Of a DNA stretch of 64,000 nt, positions 8,661 through 17,595 are shown piece after piece; the stretch's first letter is position 1, and each line of letters begins with the position of its first letter. The notes under the pieces were generated by a model. The model had not been told where the DNA came from. It worked only from the letters and a program-made list of their open reading frames with translations, and did not search any database. The DNA comes from Parendozoicomonas verongulae (lineage in GTDB: Bacteria > Pseudomonadota > Gammaproteobacteria > Pseudomonadales > Endozoicomonadaceae): NCBI RefSeq assembly GCF_009711465.1, contig NZ_SMME01000868.1, positions 1 through 64,000 on the forward strand, given 5' to 3'. The translations under genes were made by a program, and so were the position numbers.

Positions 8661-10910
8661 ATGAGCACTTTAAATGACTCATTTCTGACTTTGTCTCTGC
8701 CCGGTATATCCTGTGCAGGGTGCGTTGGAAAAATCGAAAAAGCCCTTAACGCTGTAGTCGGAGTATCCTCTTGTGCGGTCAATCTTGCAGAGAAAACCGC
8801 CCGAGTATACGGAACAGCAGAGTCTGATGCTGTACTGGCGGCTGTTGCCGGTATCGGTTTTGACGTCTCTCTGGTAGAAAGCGAGGCGGAAAACACACGC
8901 AAACAGGAACTGAGAGACAAACAGGAACTGGTACGGCGAAAGAAACACACTCTCTTAGCCCTCGGCCTCAGTGTTCCGCTGATGGCCTACGAGATGACTG
9001 GCGGCGATATGACCGTAAGCCCGGGCATCAGCCAGATGTACTGGGGGCTGGTGGGCCTTCTGACGCTAGCAGTGCTGGTGATCAGCGGTGGCCACTTCTT
9101 CCGTGGTTTCTGGGTATCCCTGAAAAACAGCAGTGCTTCTATGGATTCTCTGGTGGCACTGGGAACCGGCGCCGCATGGCTCTTCTCCATGGTCGTTGTG
9201 CTTATCCCCGAAGCTTTGCCAGAAGCGGCTCGCCATGTGTACTTTGAAGCCTCTGCGATGATTATCGGTCTGATTAACTTTGGCCAGATGCTTGAGCTGC
9301 GAGCTAAAGGAAAAACCAGTAATACTATTAAACGTCTTCTTAACCTGCAGGCTCCGGTTGCACGACTGGTGACTGCTGAGGGTGAAAAGGATGTACCGGT
9401 TGAGACGATAAAGGTTGGCGATATCATCCGCATCCGCCCGGGCGACAGTATTCCCGTTGATGCTGTAGTGACCGGTGGCGAAACGCTGATGGATGAATCC
9501 ATGCTCACCGGCGAGCCTGTTCGGGTTCAAAAGGTTGTCGGTGACACAATCAGTGCCGGTACCTTAAACGGCAATGGTTCTATTCTGGCCAAAGCGGAAA
9601 AGGTGGGAAGTGATACTGCGCTGGCAAAGATTATTGCTCTGGTTAAGCAGGCGCAAAACTCCAAAATGCCTATCGCACAACTGGCAGACAAAGTTGCTTC
9701 CATCTTTGTTCCAACAGTGATTGTGATTGCACTGCTGGCCGCTGCGGTGTGGTTTACCGTTGGCCCCGCACCTGCGCTGACTCACTCTCTTGTTGTGCTG
9801 GTGACAGTGCTGATTATCGCCTGCCCCTGTGCGCTGGGTCTGGCTACGCCCATGTCTGTCATAGTGGGTGTCGGCAAGGCTGCCGAGCTGGGTATGCTGG
9901 TGCGTAAAGGTGAAGCGCTGCAAACGGCAAGCACTCTGACCACTGTTGTTCTGGATAAAACCGGCACTATCACCGAAGGCCGGCCCACCGTGACCACTGT
10001 TGAGACGACTGATGGCTTTGATAGTAAGCGCGTACTTACGCTGGCTGCGGCTGTAGAAGCCGGTTCTGGCCACCCTCTGGCAGAATCTGTGGTTAATGCT
10101 GCACAAAATCAGGCACTGGTTCTGCCTGCCGTTGCAGACTTTTCTTCTATCACCGGCATGGGGGTTCAGGGCACTGTGGAAGGGCAGCAGATCCTTCTTG
10201 GTAATGAACGACTGATGTCATCCCATCAGGTTGAGCTTTCTTCTTTGGCCACTAAAGCTTCCGAACTGGAAACGGAAGGACAGACTGTCGTTTATCTGGC
10301 TGTAGATAACATACTTGCCGGCCTGCTGGCGATTACTGATTCTGTACGGGAAGACTCTGCCGACGCCATTGACCGACTGCATAAGCTCGGCCTGAAAGTA
10401 GTCATGCTCACCGGTGATACCCCAAAAACTGCCAAACTGGTGGCTGAGAAAACTGGTATCGATACTTTCCATGCCCAGGTGCTGCCGGAAGATAAAGAGC
10501 GTTATGTGCGTGAGTTGCAGGAAAAAGGTGAAATTGTTGGTATGACCGGTGATGGCATTAACGATGCGCCTGCACTGGCCCGTGCCAATGTTGGTCTGGC
10601 GATTGGCGCAGGTGCTGATGTGGCCATTGAAACGGCAGATATCACCTTGATGCGCTCGTCCCTCCACGGTTTGGCCGATGCGGTTGAGCTGTCCAAGGCG
10701 ACTTTGAAAAATATCCGCCAGAACCTGTTTGGTGCGTTCCTGTACAACTCGCTGGGTATTCCTGTGGCGGCAGGTGTGCTGTATCCGTTTATCGGTATGT
10801 TGTTGAATCCGATGGTGGCGGGCGCTGCGATGGCACTGTCGTCTGTGACCGTGGTAACCAACGCGAACCGACTGCGCTTTTTCAAGCCAGAAGGAGGACG
10901 TCGTTCATGA
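8661..10910 (+). CDS. copA: Copper-exporting P1B-type ATPase
   Basis: A 749-aa inner-membrane pump that exports Cu(I) from the cytoplasm using ATP. One N-terminal heavy-metal-associated domain carries GISCAGC (residues about 17-23). Then follow transmembrane helices, the actuator loop (MLTGEPV), the CPC metal-site helix (IIACPCALGLATP), the phosphorylation site DKTGT, the SGHPLAES nucleotide-site motif, TGDTPKTAK and TGDGINDAP, and two final helices. One metal-binding domain instead of two is common in marine gammaproteobacteria. ATG at 8661 was preferred over GTG at 8655 for its spacing from AGGA. The 3' end overlaps cueR by four bases (ATGA), implying coupled translation. Confidence 0.95.
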   Translation: MSTLNDSFLTLSLPGISCAGCVGKIEKALNAVVGVSSCAVNLAEKTARVYGTAESDAVLAAVAGIGFDVSLVESEAENTRKQELRDKQELVRRKKHTLLALGLSVPLMAYEMTGGDMTVSPGISQMYWGLVGLLTLAVLVISGGHFFRGFWVSLKNSSASMDSLVALGTGAAWLFSMVVVLIPEALPEAARHVYFEASAMIIGLINFGQMLELRAKGKTSNTIKRLLNLQAPVARLVTAEGEKDVPVETIKVGDIIRIRPGDSIPVDAVVTGGETLMDESMLTGEPVRVQKVVGDTISAGTLNGNGSILAKAEKVGSDTALAKIIALVKQAQNSKMPIAQLADKVASIFVPTVIVIALLAAAVWFTVGPAPALTHSLVVLVTVLIIACPCALGLATPMSVIVGVGKAAELGMLVRKGEALQTASTLTTVVLDKTGTITEGRPTVTTVETTDGFDSKRVLTLAAAVEAGSGHPLAESVVNAAQNQALVLPAVADFSSITGMGVQGTVEGQQILLGNERLMSSHQVELSSLATKASELETEGQTVVYLAVDNILAGLLAITDSVREDSADAIDRLHKLGLKVVMLTGDTPKTAKLVAEKTGIDTFHAQVLPEDKERYVRELQEKGEIVGMTGDGINDAPALARANVGLAIGAGADVAIETADITLMRSSLHGLADAVELSKATLKNIRQNLFGAFLYNSLGIPVAAGVLYPFIGMLLNPMVAGAAMALSSVTVVTNANRLRFFKPEGGRRS

Positions 10911-11299
10911 ATATTTCCAAAGCGGCAGAAACCACCGGGCTTACGGCGAAAACGATTCGTTATTACGAAAGCATTGGGCTGATGAGCCCTGCCTATCGCA
11001 AAGCAAACGGTTACCGGGATTATGATGATCAGCATATACGGCAGCTGAATTTTCTCCGCCATGCCCGTGAGTTGGGCTTCTCTCTGGATCAGTGTGGTGA
11101 GCTGCTGGGGCTCTACCAGAAGAGTGACCGTCGCAGTGCCGATGTCAAAGCCATGGCCCTGGCCCGTATTGATGATATCGAGCAGAAGATTACTCAGTTG
11201 CAAACTATGCGGGATAGTCTGAAAGAGCTGGCGTCATGCTGCCATGGCAATGATCAGCCGGATTGCCCGATTCTGGATAATCTGGCGAGGGATGCTTAA
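10907..11299 (+). CDS. cueR: Copper-responsive MerR-family regulator
   Basis: A 130-aa MerR regulator: N-terminal winged helix (ISKAAETTGLTAKTIRYYESIGLM), dimerisation helix, and a C-terminal metal loop with C-x7-C (CHGNDQPDC) followed by PILDNLA, matching CueR, whose two cysteines bind Cu(I). The lone metal-site signature and fusion to the copA transcript support a copper role rather than mercury or zinc. Ribosome binding site AAGGAGG lies inside the copA end, and start and stop overlap. It likely acts on the promoter at 8600-8630, activating copA when Cu(I) is bound. Confidence 0.92.
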   Translation: MNISKAAETTGLTAKTIRYYESIGLMSPAYRKANGYRDYDDQHIRQLNFLRHARELGFSLDQCGELLGLYQKSDRRSADVKAMALARIDDIEQKITQLQTMRDSLKELASCCHGNDQPDCPILDNLARDA

Positions 11300-11318
11300 G
11301 TCTGACTTGAAACAGTTG

Positions 11319-11349
11319 ACTTGCGCCCTCATTGATTTAGGGTGCAAGT
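11319..11349 (+). terminator. Hairpin downstream of copA-cueR
   Basis: An inverted repeat ACTTGCGCCCT / AGGGTGCAAGT with a 9-base loop lies 20 bases after cueR. The stem is 11 pairs with one G-U. The following T-tract is weak (CAATTT), so termination is plausible but could be partial. Confidence 0.55.
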
Positions 11350-11388
11350 TCAATTTCTCGTAGACTTGAGGAGTTCTGACGAAATCCC

Positions 11389-12447
11389 ATGATGAAACGA
11401 CTTTTTCCGGTATTGGCTGTTATGCTGGCCTTTACCATGACTCTTGCCCCGAACGATGCTTACGCCAAACGGTTTGGCGGTGGTAAGTCTTTCGGCAAGA
11501 GTTTCCGTACAGCGCCTTCCCAGAATAGTCTGTTTAAAGCGCCGCCTGCGAAAAACACATCGCAGCAAACAGGTTTTAATAATGCCAGCACATCCAACCC
11601 GCAAAGTGCCATGAAGAGCCAGAACCCATCCCGTAAAAGAGGTTTTCTTGGCGGCATGATGGGTGGTCTGCTGGGTGGTATGCTGATGGGCGGTTTGATA
11701 GGCTCGATGCTGGGCGGTGGTCCGTTCCACGGTATCCAGTTTATGGATATCCTGATTTTTGCGGGCCTGGCTTTCCTGCTGTTTAAACTGTTCCGGATGA
11801 TGAATCGTCCCAGGGCCTCGGCCATGAATGGTGGGTATCAGAGTCAGCAATCGCCCTGGCAGGGCGGTCAGCAGCTATCCCAGCAAAGCAATCCATTCCA
11901 GAGCAATATGTCCCAGAGCAATCTGTCCCAGAGTTCCAGCTGGGCGGATGATGTGAGCTTCCGTAACGACAGTAGCTCATCCAGGGATGCTGATTTTGGC
12001 AGTTTTGAACCAGCATCACCTGGGGCCAGCCATCAAAGCAATGGGTTTGGAGCCTCGGAGAACGATGTACCGTTTAACCTGCCTGCAGATTTCGATCTGA
12101 ACGGTTTCCTTAATCGCTCCCGTAACCATTACCGTGCGATTCAAGAGGCCTGGAACAGTGGCGATCTGGAGACTATTCGGGATTATGTTTCCCCCGACCT
12201 GTTCGACCACCTGAAACGTGAACGCGCAACCCTGACTGGCGACCAGCATACAGAAGTCATGTATGTGGATGCGGAGCTGGTGCGTGCTGATCATCTGATG
12301 GGTAAGACTGAACTGAGTCTGAAATTCAGCGGCCGTTACCGTGACAATGTGGAGCGGGTTGAAGAGAAGATTACCGACATCTGGCATTTGGAACAGGCCC
12401 GTGAGGGGGCGCCATGGCTGATTGTTGGGATTGAATATTCCGAGTAA
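11389..12447 (+). CDS. Tim44-like domain membrane protein
   Basis: A 352-aa protein with a signal peptide (FPVLAVMLAFTMTLAPNDAYA), a short basic stretch, a Gly/Met-rich hydrophobic segment (near residues 85-105), a second hydrophobic helix (MDILIFAGLAFLLFKLF), a Gln/Ser/Asn-rich linker around 150-215, and a C-terminal Tim44-like domain starting near FNLPADFDLNGFLNRSRNHYR. This architecture is common in proteobacteria as an envelope protein of unknown function; the domain resembles the membrane-binding domain of mitochondrial Tim44. ATG 11389 is followed directly by ATG 11392, and either may be used. It is monocistronic with a terminator behind it. Confidence 0.8.
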   Translation: MMKRLFPVLAVMLAFTMTLAPNDAYAKRFGGGKSFGKSFRTAPSQNSLFKAPPAKNTSQQTGFNNASTSNPQSAMKSQNPSRKRGFLGGMMGGLLGGMLMGGLIGSMLGGGPFHGIQFMDILIFAGLAFLLFKLFRMMNRPRASAMNGGYQSQQSPWQGGQQLSQQSNPFQSNMSQSNLSQSSSWADDVSFRNDSSSSRDADFGSFEPASPGASHQSNGFGASENDVPFNLPADFDLNGFLNRSRNHYRAIQEAWNSGDLETIRDYVSPDLFDHLKRERATLTGDQHTEVMYVDAELVRADHLMGKTELSLKFSGRYRDNVERVEEKITDIWHLEQAREGAPWLIVGIEYSE

Positions 12448-12468
12448 ATCCTCAAGCGCTATACAATC

Positions 12469-12506
12469 AAAAGCCCCGCTGCAGAAAGAATTGCATCGGG
12501 GCTTTT
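12469..12506. terminator. Bidirectional terminator between the Tim44-like gene and rluE
   Basis: AAAAGCCCCG and CGGGGCTTTT form a 10-bp stem around an 18-base loop. A-run and T-run on the two sides allow use from both strands. It separates convergent genes. Confidence 0.75.
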
Positions 12507-12569
12507 GAAAGCCCCATCAGCATGGTGCTCGCGGTACCGCTTGGAGCAGTGTTTTACCGGCCGGTTAGC

Positions 12570-13241
12570 TTAACGGCGGCTTTTCGATTTTCGTGGTGTT
12601 CTTTGCGACTTTTGTGAACCGGCACGACGGCCGGGTAAAGGGCGGCTGGAGGCTGTGCTGGCACCTTTAGGAACTCGCTTAAGCAGATCAGCCGGAGCTG
12701 GAATGGTTTTCCACTCACCGGGAGCCAGATTGTCAACTGTCCAGGGGCCAATGGCATAGCGTACCAGCCGCAAGGTGGGGAAGCCGATGGCTGCTGTCAT
12801 CCGGCGAACCTGTCGGTTACGGCCTTCTGAGATTTTAATCTCCAGCCAACAGTCTGGAATGCTGGCTCTCTCTCGAATCGGGGGATTACGAGGCCAGATA
12901 TCAGGGGCATTCATTCGGCGTACCCTGGCTGGGCGGGTCGGGCCATCCTTCAAGGTTATGCCCTTGCGCAGCTGTTCGAGATCACCCTCCTGTGGCAGTC
13001 CCTCTACCTGAACCCAGTAGGTTTTTTCCATTTTGTGCCTGGGGTCGGAGATTTTATTCTGAACGGTGCCGTTATTAGTGAGCAGGAGCAGCCCTTCACT
13101 GTCTCTGTCCAGGCGCCCGGACGCGTACACGCCCGGGCGCTTGATATAATCAGCCAGCGTTGCCCGACCTTCTTTATCTGTAAACTGACAAAGCACCATG
13201 AATGGTTTGTTAAAAAGAAGTATTTCCGGGCTGTCTGACAT
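12570..13241 (-). CDS. rluE: 23S rRNA pseudouridine synthase E (RsuA family)
   Basis: A 223-aa RsuA/RluB/E/F-type pseudouridine synthase. It begins directly with the catalytic fold ([17 protein letters not shown]), lacks an S4 domain as RluE does, and has the catalytic Asp in [19 protein letters not shown], followed by KTYWVQVEG and the motif [17 protein letters not shown]. The family member modifies U2457 of 23S rRNA in E. coli. The last 40 residues are a basic Ser/Arg/Lys tail, longer than in E. coli and probably RNA-contacting. It is convergent with the Tim44-like gene and divergent from truC. Confidence 0.9.
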   Translation of the reverse strand: MSDSPEILLFNKPFMVLCQFTDKEGRATLADYIKRPGVYASGRLDRDSEGLLLLTNNGTVQNKISDPRHKMEKTYWVQVEGLPQEGDLEQLRKGITLKDGPTRPARVRRMNAPDIWPRNPPIRERASIPDCWLEIKISEGRNRQVRRMTAAIGFPTLRLVRYAIGPWTVDNLAPGEWKTIPAPADLLKRVPKGASTASSRPLPGRRAGSQKSQRTPRKSKSRR

Positions 13242-13343
13242 GAGAATCTGGGTGTTGCAGGAAAAGAGCGGTGATTATACGTGGCTCATTGCAAAACACC
13301 TATTCCGCCGTTAGGGTCTGTTGAGGTTTTATGATCGAATCTT

Positions 13344-14132
13344 ATGACTTCTATGTGTGATGTAACGCCAGGCCAAGTGTCCACTGAGCCGCTTGTGGAA
13401 AAAGAAACCCTCGAAATTTTGTATCAGGACGAGTATCTGGTAGTGGTGAATAAACCATCAGGGCTTTTGGTGCATCGCTCCATGATTGATCGCTATGAAA
13501 CCCGTTTTGCCATGCAAATTGTACGGGATCAGATGGGTCAGCATGTTTTCCCGGTGCATCGGCTGGATAAACCCACCTCTGGCGTTCTGGTGTTTGCACT
13601 CAGCAGCGAGATAGCCCGTAAGTTGGGGGAGCAATTTCAGGACACGGGCGTTGAGAAAACCTATCTGGCAGTCGTACGAGGAGTGCCCCCTGAAGGTGGT
13701 TTAATTGATCACGCCCTGAAAGAAAAGCACGATAAAATAACGGATAAAAAAGCCAGAAAAGATAAGCCTGCCCAAGAGGCAGTATCAGAGTATCGTCGTC
13801 TGGCCACAGTGGAGCTGCCGGTTCAGATCGATCGTTATCCCCAAAGTCGTTACTCTCTGGTGGAGGTGAAGCCTAAAACCGGCCGCAAGCATCAGGTTCG
13901 ACGACATATGAAGCATATCGCCCATCCGATTATCGGTGATGCAAAACATGGAAAAGGGAACCACAATCGCTATTTTGCCAAGCACCTGAATGCTGGGCGC
14001 TTGCTGCTGGCCTGCACAAGTATGAGTTTTCAGCATCCGGTAACAGGTGAGAGCTTGCATATAACCGCACCACTGGACTCAGTGTTTAGTGAATTGATGG
14101 TACAATTTGGCTGGTCTGATTTTCTGGTTTAG
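13344..14132 (+). CDS. truC: tRNA pseudouridine(65) synthase
   Basis: A 262-aa RluA-family pseudouridine synthase. The order LEILYQDEYLVVVNKPSGLLVHRS, then the catalytic-Asp motif HRLDKPTSG, then KPKTGRKHQVRRHMKHIAHPIIGDAKHGKG with the NRYF segment, is characteristic of TruC, which modifies U65 in tRNA-Ile and tRNA-Asp. No S4 domain is present. The N-terminal 23 residues are extra relative to E. coli TruC, and a later start cannot be excluded. The gene is divergent from rluE with about 100 bases between them. Confidence 0.88.
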   Translation: MTSMCDVTPGQVSTEPLVEKETLEILYQDEYLVVVNKPSGLLVHRSMIDRYETRFAMQIVRDQMGQHVFPVHRLDKPTSGVLVFALSSEIARKLGEQFQDTGVEKTYLAVVRGVPPEGGLIDHALKEKHDKITDKKARKDKPAQEAVSEYRRLATVELPVQIDRYPQSRYSLVEVKPKTGRKHQVRRHMKHIAHPIIGDAKHGKGNHNRYFAKHLNAGRLLLACTSMSFQHPVTGESLHITAPLDSVFSELMVQFGWSDFLV

Positions 14133-14153
14133 CTTATGGTTGGCTTTCTTTTA

Positions 14154-14594
14154 CTAGTTCAAAACAATCAACGTGTGCTCAACATCGTAGATCAAACCAT
14201 TCAGAAAGTAGGTGGTTTGAGACGTAAACGAGCAGGCAATAAACACGCAGCTTGCCCAAACCGTCAGCCAAAATGTTTTACGGAATGAAGGCTTTGCTGT
14301 TTTATGGTTAAACAGCAATTGGGCCAGCACCGCACCGGGCCAGCCTCCGAACAGGGAAAAGAGATGCAGTATTTTTTCGCTGATGCGCCACTTGCCTCGC
14401 AAGGCAGCGTACTTGTCTTTGGCATATAGCAAAATCGAGATAATACTGTTGATGCAGATTACATACAGAATCTCGATGGGATATTGGTTTGTGCAAACCG
14501 AATAACAGATAAAGGCGAAAAAACAAAAAGCCATAACAACACTGAATAGCAGAGAGGTTCGGCTTTTGGGCTGGAGAGTTTTCCTTGCAGTCAT
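14154..14594 (-). CDS. DUF1294 family membrane protein
   Basis: A 146-aa protein with three or four hydrophobic segments. The conserved DUF1294 core is visible: LYAKDKYAALRGKWRISEKILHLFSLFGGWPGAVLAQ, then HKTAKPSFRKTFWLTVW. Many homologues carry an N-terminal cold-shock domain; this one lacks it and begins with a short basic tail and a membrane helix. The function of the family is unknown. It is convergent with truC. Confidence 0.8.
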   Translation of the reverse strand: MTARKTLQPKSRTSLLFSVVMAFCFFAFICYSVCTNQYPIEILYVICINSIISILLYAKDKYAALRGKWRISEKILHLFSLFGGWPGAVLAQLLFNHKTAKPSFRKTFWLTVWASCVFIACSFTSQTTYFLNGLIYDVEHTLIVLN

Positions 14595-14802
14595 ATCGCA
14601 CCTCCTTTGCTGAATCGTCCGGATTTAATCAGATGTGCGCATTTAAAGCATATCGGTAACATTTCAGTGAAGCGATAGGGCTAACTACTCGTTTATTTGC
14701 GCCATGCATGGGTGTAGAAAAACAATTGCGTGGCTACCTCTAGGTTTTATAGGCCTTTGCTTCTATGATTGCGGGCAATTGATCCAGTTTGTGAGAAAAC
14801 TC

Positions 14803-15195
14803 ATGAAAATGCTGAACCGTTCAGCTTTGCGCCTGCGTGCTCGTCCTGCGTTTTTGGAATGGTGTGCCAGCGTGGCACCGGACGATGCCGAAGAACTTTC
14901 AGCACTGAAAGTCCAGTTGGAGCAAACGGGTACCGTTTATTTGATTGATGAAGTGGAATCCGAGCAGGACTTTATCAATGCGGTTGTGAATAGTGCCGTG
15001 AATATTCTCACTAATGAGTTATCAACCTGGTGCGCAGATACCGCTTTATGGCCCCAGAATCTGACCCTCGAACTGCTGGAAAACTGGTTCACTATTGATA
15101 CCGAGCTGATGTGTTTTGATCTTTCCGCTCAACCACTGCTGGTGGCCGACCCGGAAGCACTGGGTGGCGATGGTGAGATCATAGAAGATTTTTAA
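14803..15195 (+). CDS. Conserved hypothetical protein (VacJ-unrelated, Pseudomonas-type)
   Basis: A small acidic protein of about 130 aa beginning MKMLNRSALRLRARPAFLEW, which matches the N-terminus of a conserved cytoplasmic protein found next to housekeeping genes in Pseudomonas and relatives. Other recognisable pieces are GTVYLIDEVESEQDF and the ENWFTIDTELMCFDLSAQPL stretch. Function is unknown; there are no membrane segments. ATG 14803 was chosen because an upstream ATG at 14704 would add 33 poorly conserved, hydrophobic residues. Its stop codon overlaps the stop codon of the convergent rnz gene. Confidence 0.65.
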   Translation: MKMLNRSALRLRARPAFLEWCASVAPDDAEELSALKVQLEQTGTVYLIDEVESEQDFINAVVNSAVNILTNELSTWCADTALWPQNLTLELLENWFTIDTELMCFDLSAQPLLVADPEALGGDGEIIEDF

Positions 15196-16160
15196 AGCCG
15201 GTTAAGGTTTCTCTCTCTGTCCAGCTCCCAGCAACCGTGGTCTGTGGCCAGGGTTACGGTGCCTGAGAAAACAGATTGTGCCTCCTGTCGCAGTTCTTCC
15301 ACACCAAATTGGCCAGGGCGCGGCTTTTTCTGGTAGCGGTTGCTGAAGTGGGTGAGAATCACATGTTTTACACCGGCCTTCTCGGCTGCATGACCCACTT
15401 GTTCTGGCGTGCTGTGCATCCACTGGCCGCCCACCTTTTCCCGTACAGGTGTGGAAAAGGTGGCTTCATGAACCAGTAAGTCGGCTTTGGAGAGTACATC
15501 GTGCAGAAGTTCGGGGGTATCGTTGTCACCGCCAATAACAGCAAAGCGCCCTTTGCTGGGTGGCTCTCTGACATCATTCGATGAAATCATTCGTCCGTCG
15601 TTGAGAGTGACAGATTCTCCCTGTTGCAGTTTGCCCCATAAAGGGCCTCTGGGCACATTGAGTTGCTTGAGCTTGTCTTGACTGAGTTGCCTTTGCTCCG
15701 AGTGCTCATCAAAACCATAGGCAAAGCAGGGGACACGGTGGGAGAGTGGGTGCGAGGTGACAGTAAAGTCGTGGGTTGTGTGGGAGAAATTCTCACTGTC
15801 GGAGCGGTAAAATACCAGCTCAAAAGGAAGCTGGGTGACTGCTGCACAGGAAAGGGCGTGGCGAACAAAACTTTCTACACCTTCCGGCGCACAAATTACC
15901 AGAGACTCGGTGCGACCCTGCATACTGGCGCTGGTTATTAAACCGGGCAGGCCAAACATATGATCCCCATGAACGTGGGTGATAAAAATAGCTTGAAGGT
16001 TTTTCAGGGTGTAACGGCTGGATAAAAGCTGGTGTTGCGTCCCTTCTCCGCAGTCAATCAGGCACCACTCCCGGCTATCATCTTTGGCAAGAATCAGAGC
16101 TGTGACATTTCTGTCCTTTGAAGGCAGGCCCGCAGCTGTGCCGAGAAAGGTAAGACGCAT
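15192..16160 (-). CDS. rnz: Ribonuclease Z (tRNA 3' processing endonuclease)
   Basis: A 322-aa metallo-beta-lactamase-fold enzyme of the RNase Z short form. Metal ligands are visible in THVHGDHMFGLPGL, the His of SHPLSHRVPCFAYGF, the Asp/His of DLLVHEATF and the final HFSNRYQ. It starts MRLTFLGTAAGLPSKDRNVTAL, typical of the family. RNase Z cuts pre-tRNAs after the discriminator base, or acts as RNase BN in species where CCA is encoded. It is monocistronic and convergent with the preceding small gene. Confidence 0.92.
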   Translation of the reverse strand: MRLTFLGTAAGLPSKDRNVTALILAKDDSREWCLIDCGEGTQHQLLSSRYTLKNLQAIFITHVHGDHMFGLPGLITSASMQGRTESLVICAPEGVESFVRHALSCAAVTQLPFELVFYRSDSENFSHTTHDFTVTSHPLSHRVPCFAYGFDEHSEQRQLSQDKLKQLNVPRGPLWGKLQQGESVTLNDGRMISSNDVREPPSKGRFAVIGGDNDTPELLHDVLSKADLLVHEATFSTPVREKVGGQWMHSTPEQVGHAAEKAGVKHVILTHFSNRYQKKPRPGQFGVEELRQEAQSVFSGTVTLATDHGCWELDRERNLNRL

Positions 16161-16264
16161 ATATAACCTCGCTTAAAACAGGCCATTCATTAAGGTATGC
16201 CTGTCGGTGCCCCTCCGATACTATCGCAAAAGCTTTAATGCAAATCCAATATCCCTTAGATAAG

Positions 16265-17371
16265 TCAGTCGGAATCATCAGAGGGGGCTGCAGATAACAA
16301 ACTCAGCTGTTCATCACTCTTTGGGGTCGATATGTCATGATTTGATGTTGCCAAATCGTACAGAAAACGGTCAATAAAGTTATCATTGAACCCTTCTGTG
16401 GCTGTCTTGAGGGGCAGCGTATGTTGCTTGGGCATGTCTGGCGTAGAGAGGGAATTCAGCTCCGGAGGCGTGCTGACAGGTGGGGCCCGATGCTTGCCTT
16501 TAGCCTGAGCACTTATTGCTGGCGTCTGTTCCATCATCGTGGGCAGAGGGTTGCTTGACGGACGTAGTGACTTTTGGGCTGACTCGCGACGGATAAAGGC
16601 CGCAACCAATTCTCCTCTCATGAGCAGATTAACTGGTGGACTTACGGAATCAAATGCTTCTCCATTAGCTAATCTGCGCAGCTTTCCATTTGCAAGTAAA
16701 CAAAAATCTTGCCTCTCGAAGAGTGAGGCATGGTAGAAGTGAGGTTCAGGAGTTTGACCCGCCCCACTAAAATGTCCTTTATCCAGACCTGACTGCACAG
16801 CGGTCTCATAACATTTGAGAGCTTTATCATAACGCTTGAGAGCTTCGATTGTGAACAATATCACATCGGGTTGGGATAACTCTTTTTTTGGGGTGGGCCG
16901 TTCTATAAACAGAGTTTTTTTCTCGAACTCGGTCATGTCTTCCAGACCGTAGGACAGTCCTTGATTTTTCAGCTTTTTTATCTCTTTTTCAAAGTCAAAA
17001 ATCGCCGGTATGTATCTTGGGGTGACGAGCTCACGAAGTATATCGATCTGTTCAAACTCCCCCTTCCTTCTTTTAGAAGAAGTAAAGCGCTGTCGTGCCG
17101 CCCTTGCAGGTGTCAATTTAGTGGGTTTCTTTTGTTTTGGGGGCGTTTTCTTTACTCCTCTGAGAGGTCTTGTCGCAGGAGAAGCCTGTGAGTCACCGCT
17201 GCCACAACTTTCATCCGACTGGGTTGACGATACTAAATTCTCTTGAGGGCTCTGGAGCGACAGTGTTCTTCCACCTAACCCCGTTGGTTGCTTTTGATCA
17301 CTGGTGCCGGAAGCACTGATAGAGTCGGCTTGATTATGGCTGGAGCCGGTGCCTTTGATGGGTAAAGACAT
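16265..17371 (-). CDS. Hypothetical protein, Ser-rich with basic clusters
   Basis: I do not recognise this 368-aa protein. Its first 75 residues are rich in Ser, Gly, Thr and Gln and look disordered. They are followed by Lys/Arg clusters (RGVKKTPPKQKKPTK and TSSKRRKGEFEQ) that resemble nuclear localisation or nucleic-acid-binding signals. A more ordered middle part (FEQIDILRELVTPRYIPAIF to about residue 260) precedes a second disordered, Pro/Ser-rich tail ending SAAPSDDSD. No signal peptide or membrane helix is present. ATG 17371 is preceded by GAGG; an upstream GTG at 17386 is less likely. It sits where other gammaproteobacteria have nothing or gcvR upstream of dapA, so it is probably lineage-specific. 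Confidence 0.65.
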   Translation of the reverse strand: MSLPIKGTGSSHNQADSISASGTSDQKQPTGLGGRTLSLQSPQENLVSSTQSDESCGSGDSQASPATRPLRGVKKTPPKQKKPTKLTPARAARQRFTSSKRRKGEFEQIDILRELVTPRYIPAIFDFEKEIKKLKNQGLSYGLEDMTEFEKKTLFIERPTPKKELSQPDVILFTIEALKRYDKALKCYETAVQSGLDKGHFSGAGQTPEPHFYHASLFERQDFCLLANGKLRRLANGEAFDSVSPPVNLLMRGELVAAFIRRESAQKSLRPSSNPLPTMMEQTPAISAQAKGKHRAPPVSTPPELNSLSTPDMPKQHTLPLKTATEGFNDNFIDRFLYDLATSNHDISTPKSDEQLSLLSAAPSDDSD

Positions 17372-17595
17372 GATTGTAGCCCTCACAAAATGAATATGGC
17401 TATAAATATGTACGGGATACTGACCGGCGACTATTAGACATTAGTAGAAGGTTGGAAGCCTTTGTCTTGACAGGTGAGCGGCCACAATACGGAGACTGAG
17501 ATTGTGAAGCGGTGTTCTAACCGGTACCATTTCCCGATTGATGGTATGTTTACCTATTAATTTTCTATTCCACCATGCAGATGCGGAGTGAGTAC

